DNA of 64,000 bases, taken from positions 62,001-126,000 of the forward strand of contig NZ_SNZW01000016.1 in NCBI RefSeq assembly GCF_004364175.1, read 5' to 3'. The notes below the pieces were generated by a model. The model worked only from the letters and a program-made list of their open reading frames with translations, ran no database searches and was not told the origin of the DNA. A program made the position numbers and the translations under genes. The stretch comes from Maribacter caenipelagi. GTDB lineage: Bacteria; Bacteroidota; Bacteroidia; Flavobacteriales; Flavobacteriaceae. This document shows positions 52,559 to 61,619 of the stretch, in pieces. The first letter of the stretch is position 1, and the number at the start of each line of letters is the position of its first letter.

Positions 52559-53587
52559 CTAAGATATAACGTATCTGGCTTTTGCCGTAACATCTTGTTG
52601 TGAAAATTGTTCGTCTTTATATTTTTGATACCCTACAATACCAATCATTGCGGCATTATCTGTACAGTATTCAAATTTGGGTATGTAGGTTTTCCAACCA
52701 TATTTTGTTTGAGCTTCTGTCAAAACTTTTCGAATGCCCGAGTTTGCTGATACTCCGCCGCCGATAGCAATTTCTTTTATACCAGTTTGCTTTACTGCTT
52801 TTTTTAATTTTTTCATCAATATGGTGATAATAGTATATTGTATTGATGCGCAGATATCTTCTAAGTTGTTTTTGATAAAATCTGGATTCTCTTTCGTTTT
52901 ACGCTGAATGAAATAGAGTATGTTCGTTTTTAATCCGCTAAAACTAAAATCTAAATCTTTTACATTAGGAATGGTAAATTCAAATTTATGAGAATCACCT
53001 GTTGCAGCATATTTGTCAATTAAAGGTCCGCCAGGGTAGGGTAATCCTAAAATTTTTGCACTCTTGTCAAATGCTTCTCCAACGGCATCATCTAAAGTTT
53101 GACCTATAATTTTCATGTCAAAAAAATCGTTCACTTGAACAATCTGCGTGTGACCTCCACTTATAGTCAAAGCTAAAAACGGAAATGACGGTGCCTGCAT
53201 AGTTTCGTCATCTATAAAATGAGCTAAAATATGGGCTTTCATGTGGTTAACTTCAATAAGCGGTATCTGTAAACCTAATGATAAAGATTTTGCAAACGAT
53301 GTGCCTACAAGTAAAGAACCCATTAGTCCAGGTCCGCGTGTAAATGCTATGGCTGATAATTGTTTTTTATCGATATTTGCTTTGGCTATGGCTTGATGAA
53401 CAACGGGTACAATATTTTGTTGATGGGCTCTTGATGCAAGTTCTGGTACAACCCCTCCATATTCTTTATGAATAGCCTGGGTGGCGACAACATTACTGAG
53501 CACTTTATCGTTCATTAAAACTGCCGCAGAAGTGTCATCACAAGAAGATTCTATAGCAAGTATATAAATTGTATCGTGTTCCGGCAT
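52559..53587 (-). CDS. tsaD: tRNA N6-adenosine threonylcarbamoyltransferase
   Basis: Catalytic subunit of the t6A37 tRNA modification system. The 342 residues begin MPEHDTIYILAIESSCDDTS (ATP-binding ASKHA start), then HQQNIVPVVHQAI, the iron-binding NHMKAHILAH (HxxxH), ISGGHTQIVQV, and the final Asp of YCTDNAAMIG that completes the metal site. FAKSLSLGLQIPLIEV and SFSGLKTNILYFIQ are also typical. I take ATG 53587 over the in-frame ATG at 53623 because a TAnnTTTG promoter element lies between. It heads the operon with rsmE, DUF4159, AI-2E and the methyltransferase, and is divergent from the tamB-like gene. Confidence 0.95.
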   Translation of the reverse strand: MPEHDTIYILAIESSCDDTSAAVLMNDKVLSNVVATQAIHKEYGGVVPELASRAHQQNIVPVVHQAIAKANIDKKQLSAIAFTRGPGLMGSLLVGTSFAKSLSLGLQIPLIEVNHMKAHILAHFIDDETMQAPSFPFLALTISGGHTQIVQVNDFFDMKIIGQTLDDAVGEAFDKSAKILGLPYPGGPLIDKYAATGDSHKFEFTIPNVKDLDFSFSGLKTNILYFIQRKTKENPDFIKNNLEDICASIQYTIITILMKKLKKAVKQTGIKEIAIGGGVSANSGIRKVLTEAQTKYGWKTYIPKFEYCTDNAAMIGIVGYQKYKDEQFSQQDVTAKARYVIS

Positions 53588-53609
53588 ATTTGGAATAAAA
53601 TTTGAATAA

Positions 53610-53617
53610 CAAAGGTA
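53610..53617 (-). promoter_or_regulatory. Candidate -7 element for tsaD (TACCTTTG)
   Basis: Exact match to TAnnTTTG on the minus strand 22 bases ahead of the tsaD ATG at 53587. It lies inside the longer tsaD reading frame, which makes the inner start more likely. The same short interval must also hold the tamB-like gene's promoter on the plus strand. Confidence 0.45.
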
Positions 53618-53652
53618 AAACATAAAGACCTATCAAAAAACTGAGAAAAATA

Positions 53653-56600
53653 TTGGTTCGAACATTATTGGTGCTTTTGCTGATATGTGTTTTGAGTACT
53701 ATCATTTTTTCATTGCCAGTGGTGCAGACCTTATTGGCGCAGTTTGCTACGAAAAAAATTAACGATCAATATGGTACACATATCAATATTGAACGCCTGA
53801 AAGTTTCGTTGATTTCTTGGAATACCGGCTTAGAAGGCGTCTTTATAGAAGACTACAAACAAGACACTTTATTCTATGTCAATGAGCTTAAAACTTCTAT
53901 TTTAAGTATTAATAATTTGGTGCAGGGTAGCTTAGAATTCGGAGATATTGAAGTTGATGAATTGAACTTTAAGCTCAAGACATATTTCGGAGAAACGAAT
54001 ACTAATCTTGAGGTTTTTGTAGATAAGCTCGATGATGGTAAACCTAGAGAGCCGGGTACACCACCTTTTAGGCTTTCTTCATCTTATGTGGACATAGAAA
54101 ATAGTAGGTTCAAGTATATTGATGAAAATTTAAATAACACTACTATTTTAAATTTTGATAGTCTTAATATTGGTGCGGCCGATTTTTTAATTCTAGGGCC
54201 AGAGGTTTCTACAGATATTCAAGAAATGTCTTTCTATAGCAATCGTGGGTTAAAAGTAGAAAGACTAGCAACAAATTTTAAGTACACGAAGCAGCAAATG
54301 CGTTTCGATTCTTTGAAAATAAAAACTCCACTATCAGCTTTAGATGGTAATCTAGTATTTAATTATAATCGTGAAGATTTTAAAGATTTTTTAAATAAAG
54401 TGAATGTTGTTGCAGAGTTTAAGGAGTCTAAAGTCGCCTTTGATGAAATTAACTTGCTATACAATGAATTTGGTAAAGGAAAAGAGGTTACGTTCAATGC
54501 CAACGTAAATGGAGTTTTAAATGACTTGAATACAGATAATCTTTTCTTATTTTCTGATGATACCGGTATACGTGGCAATTTTAATTTTAAAAACTTATTC
54601 AGCAAACAAAAGCCATTCAGCTTAAATGCTGAAATGAAAAATGTTACAAGTAGTTATTATCAATTAAACGCCTTGTTGCCCAATCTAATCGGTAAATCTT
54701 TGCCATCTTCATTCAGTAAATTAGGGCAATTTACTATTCGTGGTACTGCCTTTATCACCAACTCTTCGGTAGATGCGAAAGTAAACTTGAATACTGCCGT
54801 AGGTAGTAGCTATGCCGATATCGTTTTAAGTGATTTTAATAATATCGATAATGCTACCTATAAAGGATTCATCTCTTTAATTGATTTTGATTTGGGTGAT
54901 TTCACGGAAAATAAAAACCTGGGTAAAACAACCTTAGATTTTAATGTGGAAGGAAAAGGTTTTATCAAGGAGAAACTGAATACAGAGGTCATTGGTCAAA
55001 TTTATTCTATAGAGTTCAACAACTATAATTATCAAGATTTACGGGTTTCGGGTATTATTAAAGATCAGTTATTCGATGGGTCTTTAATTAGTAACGACGA
55101 GAATTTTAAATTTAATTTTAAGGGTCTTGCTAACGTTGCCGAGACTAGAAATAATTTCAATTTCATTGCGTCTGTAGATTATGCCGATCTAAAGAAATTG
55201 AATATTATTAATGATAGCGTTTCTATTTTTAAAGGAAACGTTAGTATGGATATTACGGGTACTACCTTAGATAATATTGTTGGTGATATAAACTTTACCC
55301 AAACGAGCTATCAAAATGTAAACGACACCTATTATTTCGAAGATTTTGAGGTGACCTCTATTTTCGGAGAAGATCGTGAGCGAACAATTAATATTAACTC
55401 ACCAGATATTATTACCGGTTTTATGAAGGGTGATTTTAAAGTACGAGAATTGGGTAAACTTGTACAAAACTCTTTAGGTAGTATTTATACAAATTACAGA
55501 CCTTTTCAAATATCTGACGGTCAAAACCTTTCCTTTAATTTTAAAATTTACAATAAGATTGTAGATGTTTTCTTTCCTGAAGTACGGTTCGATCCAAACA
55601 CTTTTATTAAGGGTAATATTGTTGCAGATGAAGGCGATTTTAAACTAAATTTTGAATCTCCGAGTATTGAGGCATTTGGCACAGCTGCAGATAATATAGA
55701 GGTTAGAATCGATAATAAGAATCCGCTGTTTAATACGTTCGTTTCGGTAGGTGAGTTAGATACACCGTATTACAATTTTAAAGATTTTAACCTGATCAAT
55801 ACTACATTAAAAGATACGTTGTTCTTTAGGTCTGAATTTAAAGGAGGAAGCGATTTTAATGATTCTTATAACTTGAATTTTTATCACACATTTAATCAGG
55901 ACAATAAATCTGTTATTGGTCTTAAAACATCTGATGTTAATTTTAAAGGAAATAAATGGGTACTGAATAAAGATGGAGATACAAAGAACAAGGTTATTTT
56001 AAATAGGGCTCTCGATAGTATTACAATTCAAGAAATTGTAATGAACAATGAAGAGAAAGAGCAGATTAGATTAAAAGGGCAACTGGCAGATTCAACATAT
56101 AAAGATCTTCAACTTCAGTTCAAAATTGTATCCTTGGATAAAATAACACCGGTAATCGATAGTCTAAAGCTGCAGGGCGAGGTTAACGGTACGCTAAACG
56201 TGCTTCAAAAAGACGGTATCTATTTACCATCATCGAATTTGAATATAGAAAAATTCGGGATCAATGATATTCCTTTGGGCGATTTGGTAATTAATATTAT
56301 TGGAAATAAAGATTTATCAGAGTTTCAGGTTAATTCTCAATTATCAGATAATAACGTTGAAAAATTTAGTGTAGTTGGTAGTATCGAAAATAAGGGGGAA
56401 ATACCCAAAGCAAACCTAATTGCCAATTTTAATAATTTTGGTCTTGAGCCGTTCAGTCCATTGGGTGAAGGTGTTATCGATAATATACGTGGAGATATTG
56501 ACGGTAGGGTAAAGATAGAAGGCAATGTAGATAATCCCAATTTCAACGGACTCTTAACTTTAGATAATGCAGGTATTGCGGTACCTTATTTAAATGTCGA

Positions 56601-58101
56601 TTATGGCTTTGCACCACGTTCAAGGGTGGTTCTCAGAGATCAGACTTTTGATTTTGAAAATATAGCATTAGAAGACGTTGCAAAAGGTACTCGGGCAAAT
56701 TTAGATGGTACAATTAGTCATAGTTTTTTTAAAGATTGGGTGTTAGACTTAAACGTTGATACTAAGAATGATAAATTCTTAATTCTGAATACAGAGTTTA
56801 AAGAAGGAGAGTTGTATTATGGTACTGGTTATTTAAACGGAACAGGGCGTATTTACGGACCAACAACTGCTTTGAATATCACGGTAGACGGATCAACGGC
56901 AAAAGGAACTTCTTTGAAAATACCTTTAAGCGATGTGGCTAGTGTAGGTGATTATTCATTTATCAATTTTTTAGAAAAGAAAGATAGGCAAAGAATAGAA
57001 AGTCAACGTCAGCTTAAAGATTATCAAGGTTTGGAATTAGAGTTCAACCTCGACGTAACACCTGATGCCGAAGTTGAAATTGTAACTGATACCAAAACAG
57101 GAAGTTCTTTAAAAGGTACTGGGGTAGGGATTATTTTGATACAGATCAATACTAACGGTAAGTTTGAAATGTATGGTGATTATGTTGTGGTTACAGGTGA
57201 GTTCAATTATAAGTTTGGAGGTATAATAGATAAGAAATTTAAAGTAGAACCTGGTGGAACTATAAACTGGGATCAAAAACCATTAGAAGCTTTATTGGAC
57301 ATGGAAGCGGTTTACTCTTTAAATGCGAATCCTGCTCCATTACTTGATGATGTCGGATTTACAAGGAGAATACCGACAGATGTTATTATTAGTTTAACGG
57401 GACAACTTCAAAAACCAGATATAGATTTTGGTATTGAATTTCCTGGTACAAGCTCTATAGTTAAGTCAGAGTTGGAGTACACTTTGCAGGATCCAACGGT
57501 AGAGGAGAAGAATGCTATATTTTTATTGGCACAAGGTACCTTTGTTAATTCTCAGAGCGGAATTAATCAACAAGCGATAACGGGTAACTTAGTCCAAAGT
57601 GCATCAAGTATTCTAAACTCAATTTTAAGTGGAGGTAATGATAAGTTTAATCTAGGACTTTCTTACGAACAGGGTATCTTGGACCGCTCTGCAGATATTG
57701 AAACGGATGATAGAATAGGGGTAACGGTATCTACGCAAATATCCGATAGAATATTATTTAACGGTAAAGTAGGTGTACCGGTGGGTGCTTCTAGCGAAAC
57801 ATTGGTGGCAGGTGATTTTGAAATACAAGTTTTATTAAATGAAGAAGGTACTTTAAGTGCTAATTTCTTTAGTAGACAAAGTGAAATACAAGCATATTTG
57901 TCTGATCAACAAGGCTCTACTCAAGGGGCTGGAATTTCTTACGAAGTAGATTTTAATAATTTCAAAGAACTCTTTCAAAAAATATTGGCAACTAAACCAA
58001 TTGAAAAGAAAGAACCAGTAAAAGAAATCGAAACCCCATCTTCTGTCATGGGTAATGATAGTTTAATTCGATTTTACGATAAGCCGAAATCATTGAATTA
58101 A
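53653..58101 (+). CDS. TamB-like translocation and assembly module protein (DUF490 C-terminus)
   Basis: A 1482-residue inner-membrane-anchored protein spanning the periplasm, of the AsmA/TamB bridge family thought to move phospholipid or assist outer-membrane protein assembly. The start is TTG at 53653; no ATG or GTG lies upstream before the in-frame stop at 53623-53625, and the frame codes directly into the signal anchor (VRTLLVLLLICVLSTIIFSL). The middle is repetitive beta-strand sequence, and the last third (about 1060-1430) is the TamB domain: NPNFNGLLTLDNAGIAVPYL, VTPDAEVEIVTDTKTGSSLK, GDYVVVTGEFNYKFGGIIDK, IFLLAQGTFVNSQSG. No outer-membrane partner (TamA-like) is adjacent. TsaD is divergent 65 bases away. 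Confidence 0.9.
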   Translation: MVRTLLVLLLICVLSTIIFSLPVVQTLLAQFATKKINDQYGTHINIERLKVSLISWNTGLEGVFIEDYKQDTLFYVNELKTSILSINNLVQGSLEFGDIEVDELNFKLKTYFGETNTNLEVFVDKLDDGKPREPGTPPFRLSSSYVDIENSRFKYIDENLNNTTILNFDSLNIGAADFLILGPEVSTDIQEMSFYSNRGLKVERLATNFKYTKQQMRFDSLKIKTPLSALDGNLVFNYNREDFKDFLNKVNVVAEFKESKVAFDEINLLYNEFGKGKEVTFNANVNGVLNDLNTDNLFLFSDDTGIRGNFNFKNLFSKQKPFSLNAEMKNVTSSYYQLNALLPNLIGKSLPSSFSKLGQFTIRGTAFITNSSVDAKVNLNTAVGSSYADIVLSDFNNIDNATYKGFISLIDFDLGDFTENKNLGKTTLDFNVEGKGFIKEKLNTEVIGQIYSIEFNNYNYQDLRVSGIIKDQLFDGSLISNDENFKFNFKGLANVAETRNNFNFIASVDYADLKKLNIINDSVSIFKGNVSMDITGTTLDNIVGDINFTQTSYQNVNDTYYFEDFEVTSIFGEDRERTININSPDIITGFMKGDFKVRELGKLVQNSLGSIYTNYRPFQISDGQNLSFNFKIYNKIVDVFFPEVRFDPNTFIKGNIVADEGDFKLNFESPSIEAFGTAADNIEVRIDNKNPLFNTFVSVGELDTPYYNFKDFNLINTTLKDTLFFRSEFKGGSDFNDSYNLNFYHTFNQDNKSVIGLKTSDVNFKGNKWVLNKDGDTKNKVILNRALDSITIQEIVMNNEEKEQIRLKGQLADSTYKDLQLQFKIVSLDKITPVIDSLKLQGEVNGTLNVLQKDGIYLPSSNLNIEKFGINDIPLGDLVINIIGNKDLSEFQVNSQLSDNNVEKFSVVGSIENKGEIPKANLIANFNNFGLEPFSPLGEGVIDNIRGDIDGRVKIEGNVDNPNFNGLLTLDNAGIAVPYLNVDYGFAPRSRVVLRDQTFDFENIALEDVAKGTRANLDGTISHSFFKDWVLDLNVDTKNDKFLILNTEFKEGELYYGTGYLNGTGRIYGPTTALNITVDGSTAKGTSLKIPLSDVASVGDYSFINFLEKKDRQRIESQRQLKDYQGLELEFNLDVTPDAEVEIVTDTKTGSSLKGTGVGIILIQINTNGKFEMYGDYVVVTGEFNYKFGGIIDKKFKVEPGGTINWDQKPLEALLDMEAVYSLNANPAPLLDDVGFTRRIPTDVIISLTGQLQKPDIDFGIEFPGTSSIVKSELEYTLQDPTVEEKNAIFLLAQGTFVNSQSGINQQAITGNLVQSASSILNSILSGGNDKFNLGLSYEQGILDRSADIETDDRIGVTVSTQISDRILFNGKVGVPVGASSETLVAGDFEIQVLLNEEGTLSANFFSRQSEIQAYLSDQQGSTQGAGISYEVDFNNFKELFQKILATKPIEKKEPVKEIETPSSVMGNDSLIRFYDKPKSLN

Positions 58102-58167
58102 CAGTTAAAAGCTCATCTAATTATGAATAAATAACAAATTTTAAGAATTTGACTATTAATCTGTTAT

Positions 58168-58194
58168 AACGAAATCCTTTTCGTTGATTTTTTC
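58168..58194 (+). terminator. Short hairpin with T-tract between tamB-like and pfkA genes
   Basis: A 7-bp stem AACGAAA (58168-58174) / TTTCGTT (58179-58185), four-base loop, followed by GATTTTTTC. A second small dyad CAAATT/AATTTG lies at 58135-58151. They are 67 bases and more after the tamB-like stop and precede the pfkA promoter. Confidence 0.5.
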
Positions 58195-58238
58195 TTAAAA
58201 TGCGACTGACTTTTATTCCGATTTCGACTAAGATTTAT

Positions 58239-58246
58239 TACTTTCG
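58239..58246 (+). promoter_or_regulatory. Weak candidate -7 element for pfkA (TACTTTCG)
   Basis: One mismatch from TAnnTTTG, 17 bases before the pfkA ATG. No TTG is placed upstream at a convincing distance. Noted because the tamB-pfkA gap is long enough for an independent promoter after the terminator. Confidence 0.25.
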
Positions 58247-58263
58247 TTGGCTTAAATTTTTCC

Positions 58264-59250
58264 ATGTCCGCAGAAATAAAAAAAATAGCAGTACTGACTT
58301 CAGGAGGTGATTCACCAGGTATGAATGCAGCCATAAGATCAGTTGTTCGTACGTGTGCCTATATGAAGGTAGATTGTGTTGCAGTCTATAGAGGGTATCA
58401 AGGTATGATAGAGGGGGATTTTAAAACTATGGACGCCCGTAGTGTTAACAATATCATTAATAAAGGTGGTACCATATTAAAGTCTGCCCGTTGTGATGAT
58501 TTTAGAACTCCAGAAGGTAGAAAAACAGCGCACGAGCAGTTGTTGAAAGCAGGTATAGATGCATTTGTTGTAATTGGTGGTGATGGTAGCTTTACCGGGG
58601 CAATGATTTTCAACAGAGAGTTCAATTTTCCTGTAATCGGTATACCTGGTACAATTGATAACGATATTTTCGGAACTACATTCACTTTAGGTTTTGACAC
58701 AGCTTTAAATACTGTCGTTGAGTGTATTGATAAGATTAGAGATACAGCAAGTTCTCACAACAGACTTTTCTTCGTAGAAGTAATGGGAAGAGACGTTGGG
58801 CATATTGCATTAAATGCAGGTGTTGGTGCGGGTGCTGAAGAAATTTTGATACCAGAAGAGAATTTAGGTTTAGATAGATTGCTTGAATCTTTAAAAAGAA
58901 GTAAAGAATCTGGTAAATCTTCAAGTATCGTAATTGTTGCCGAAGGTGATAAATCTGGTAAAAACGTATTCGAACTTAAAGAATATGTTGAGGAACATTT
59001 ACCGATATACGATGTGCGTGTATCTGTACTTGGGCATATGCAAAGAGGTGGAGCACCTTCTTGTTTTGATCGTGTTCTTGCAAGTAGAATGGGAGTAAAG
59101 GCCGTAGAGGCTTTGTTGGAAGGTAAAACAAACCTAATGGTAGGTATTCAAGATAACAAGCTAACATTAACACCTATCAATAAGGCGATTAAAGGGCATA
59201 CAAAAATTGATAAGGAGCTCATAAGAGTTTCAGAAATAATGACTACATAA
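58264..59250 (+). CDS. pfkA: ATP-dependent 6-phosphofructokinase
   Basis: Makes fructose-1,6-bisphosphate, the committed step of glycolysis. The 328 residues start KKIAVLTSGGDSPGMNAAIR (ATP loop), VVIGGDGSFTGAMIFN (GGDGS, Gly typical of ATP- rather than PPi-dependent enzymes), IGIPGTIDNDIFGTT (catalytic Asp), HNRLFFVEVMGRDVGHIAL (substrate Met-Gly-Arg) and LGHMQRGGAPSCFDRVLASR (substrate Arg and His). This is the group A bacterial enzyme; length and motifs are ordinary. It is followed 24 bases later by gap, so the two are probably cotranscribed. Confidence 0.95.
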   Translation: MSAEIKKIAVLTSGGDSPGMNAAIRSVVRTCAYMKVDCVAVYRGYQGMIEGDFKTMDARSVNNIINKGGTILKSARCDDFRTPEGRKTAHEQLLKAGIDAFVVIGGDGSFTGAMIFNREFNFPVIGIPGTIDNDIFGTTFTLGFDTALNTVVECIDKIRDTASSHNRLFFVEVMGRDVGHIALNAGVGAGAEEILIPEENLGLDRLLESLKRSKESGKSSSIVIVAEGDKSGKNVFELKEYVEEHLPIYDVRVSVLGHMQRGGAPSCFDRVLASRMGVKAVEALLEGKTNLMVGIQDNKLTLTPINKAIKGHTKIDKELIRVSEIMTT

Positions 59251-59256
59251 TATTAA

Positions 59257-60276
<1,020 letters not shown>

Positions 60277-60304
60277 CCTTCATTTTAGTATAACAAAGAT
60301 ATAT

Positions 60305-60348
60305 CCTGAAAATGAGGCGATTTTTCCTTATTTTCAGGTTTATTTTTT
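60305..60348 (+). terminator. Rho-independent terminator after gap
   Basis: CCTGAAAATGAGG (60305-60317) pairs with CCTTATTTTCAGG (60326-60338) over 13 bp with one G-T pair, loop of eight bases, followed by TTTATTTTTT. It is 28 bases after the gap stop and ends 15 bases before the kinase start. Confidence 0.85.
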
Positions 60349-60363
60349 AAAGACATTCGGTAT

Positions 60364-61215
60364 ATGATTTTAATAGTAGATAGTGGTGCAACCAAGTCAG
60401 ATTGGATTGCCTTGGATGAAAATGGCGAACAACTTTTTTTAACACAAACTTTGGGTTTGAGTCCAGAGGTATTAACTAAAGATGTTATTGAAGATCGCTT
60501 AGCGAATAATTTTGAACTTTCTAAGAATAGAGAAAAGGTATCCCATCTTTATTTCTATGGTGCGGGTTGTGGTACTGAGCGTATGAAATTGTTTTTAAAA
60601 GCAATTTTTAAAGACTTTTTTCCCAATGCAAAAGCCGATGTAAAAGAAGATACTTATGCAGCCATATTTGCTACAACAAAAGTTGGTCATCAAGGTATCG
60701 TTTGTATTTTAGGTACAGGGTCTAACTGTAGTTATTATGATGGTAATCAGTTGTTTCAGAAAGTAACTTCTTTAGGTTACATACCTATGGATGATGGTAG
60801 TGGAAATTTCTTTGGTCGTAAACTTATTCGTGATTACTATTTTCATAAAATGCCATCTGATCTAGCGCATAAATTTGCTTCTTCTCATGATTTGGATGCC
60901 GATGTAATAAAAGAGAACTTATACAAGCAACCTAACCCGAATACTTACTTAGCGACCTTTGCTCGTTTTTTAATCGAAAACAAAGAGCATCCATACGCTA
61001 AAGGTGTTATAGATAAAGGCTTTCAGCAATTTATTAATAATTATGTAATGCAATTTGAATTGGCTACTAAAGTGCCCATCAATTTTGTAGGTAGTATTGC
61101 GCATTATCTAAGAGATGAATTAACTTCTGTGCTACTTAGAAATGATTTGATCGTTGGTGTAATTAGACAAAGACCTATTGAAGGTTTGGTCGATTTTCAC
61201 CGATCTAACATGTAA
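60364..61215 (+). CDS. BadF/BadG-type N-acetylglucosamine kinase
   Basis: A 283-residue ASKHA-fold kinase. MILIVDSGATKSDWIALDEN is the phosphate 1 loop, VCILGTGSNCSYYDG the phosphate 2 motif, and YIPMDDGSGNFFGRKLIRDY the conserved GSGxxxGR segment of BadF/BadG/NagK-like enzymes. INFVGSIAHYLRDEL near the C terminus is the adenosine loop. Characterised relatives phosphorylate GlcNAc, or MurNAc in some species. In this window GlcNAc released by NagZ would be the expected substrate, giving GlcNAc-6P for the NagB/PIG-L enzyme. It is shorter than human NAGK (344). It lies downstream of a terminator, so it may have its own promoter. Confidence 0.88.
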   Translation: MILIVDSGATKSDWIALDENGEQLFLTQTLGLSPEVLTKDVIEDRLANNFELSKNREKVSHLYFYGAGCGTERMKLFLKAIFKDFFPNAKADVKEDTYAAIFATTKVGHQGIVCILGTGSNCSYYDGNQLFQKVTSLGYIPMDDGSGNFFGRKLIRDYYFHKMPSDLAHKFASSHDLDADVIKENLYKQPNPNTYLATFARFLIENKEHPYAKGVIDKGFQQFINNYVMQFELATKVPINFVGSIAHYLRDELTSVLLRNDLIVGVIRQRPIEGLVDFHRSNM

Positions 61216-61219
61216 GATT

Positions 61220-61600
61220 TTATTTTACGGCAATCATAGAGATTTCAACATTTACAAATTTAGGTAAATTTGCAACTTCTACTGTTTCTCTTGCTGGTGC
61301 AGTTTCTGCATTAAAATAAGAAGCGTATACTTCGTTTACTTCAGTGAACTGTTTCATGTCACTAAGAAAAATAGACGACTTAACAACATTTTCAAAGGTC
61401 ATTTCAGCTTCGGTTAAAATGGCCTTTAAATTTTCCATAGACTGTTTTGTCTCTAATTTGATATCTCCAGAAACCAATTCTCCGCTTTTAGGGTTCAAAG
61501 GAATTTGACCAGAAATATATAAAGTTCCATTGCTTAATGTTGCTTGATTGTATGGTCCTATAGGTGCAGGAGCATTCTCAGTATTGATAATTTTTTTCAT
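61220..61600 (-). CDS. ridA: RidA family reactive intermediate deaminase
   Basis: A 126-residue RidA/YjgF protein: hydrolyses enamine/imine intermediates formed by PLP enzymes such as threonine dehydratase. Visible are AAPIGPYNQA-like APAPIGPYNQATLSNGTLYI, ISGQIPLNP, LTEAEMTFENVVKSSIFL, and the C-terminal AETAPARETVEVANLPK in which the invariant Arg (residue about 105) binds the substrate carboxylate. Length is that of the E. coli protein (128). It lies 19 bases downstream of lptD and ends four bases from the convergent kinase gene. Confidence 0.94.
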   Translation of the reverse strand: MKKIINTENAPAPIGPYNQATLSNGTLYISGQIPLNPKSGELVSGDIKLETKQSMENLKAILTEAEMTFENVVKSSIFLSDMKQFTEVNEVYASYFNAETAPARETVEVANLPKFVNVEISMIAVK

Positions 61601-61619
61601 TTTGGCTAAAATTTAGTTG

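Noticed and set aside
58398-59173. Minus-strand frames opposite pfkA
   Set aside because: Shadows of a clear pfkA gene; composition follows the complementary codons.
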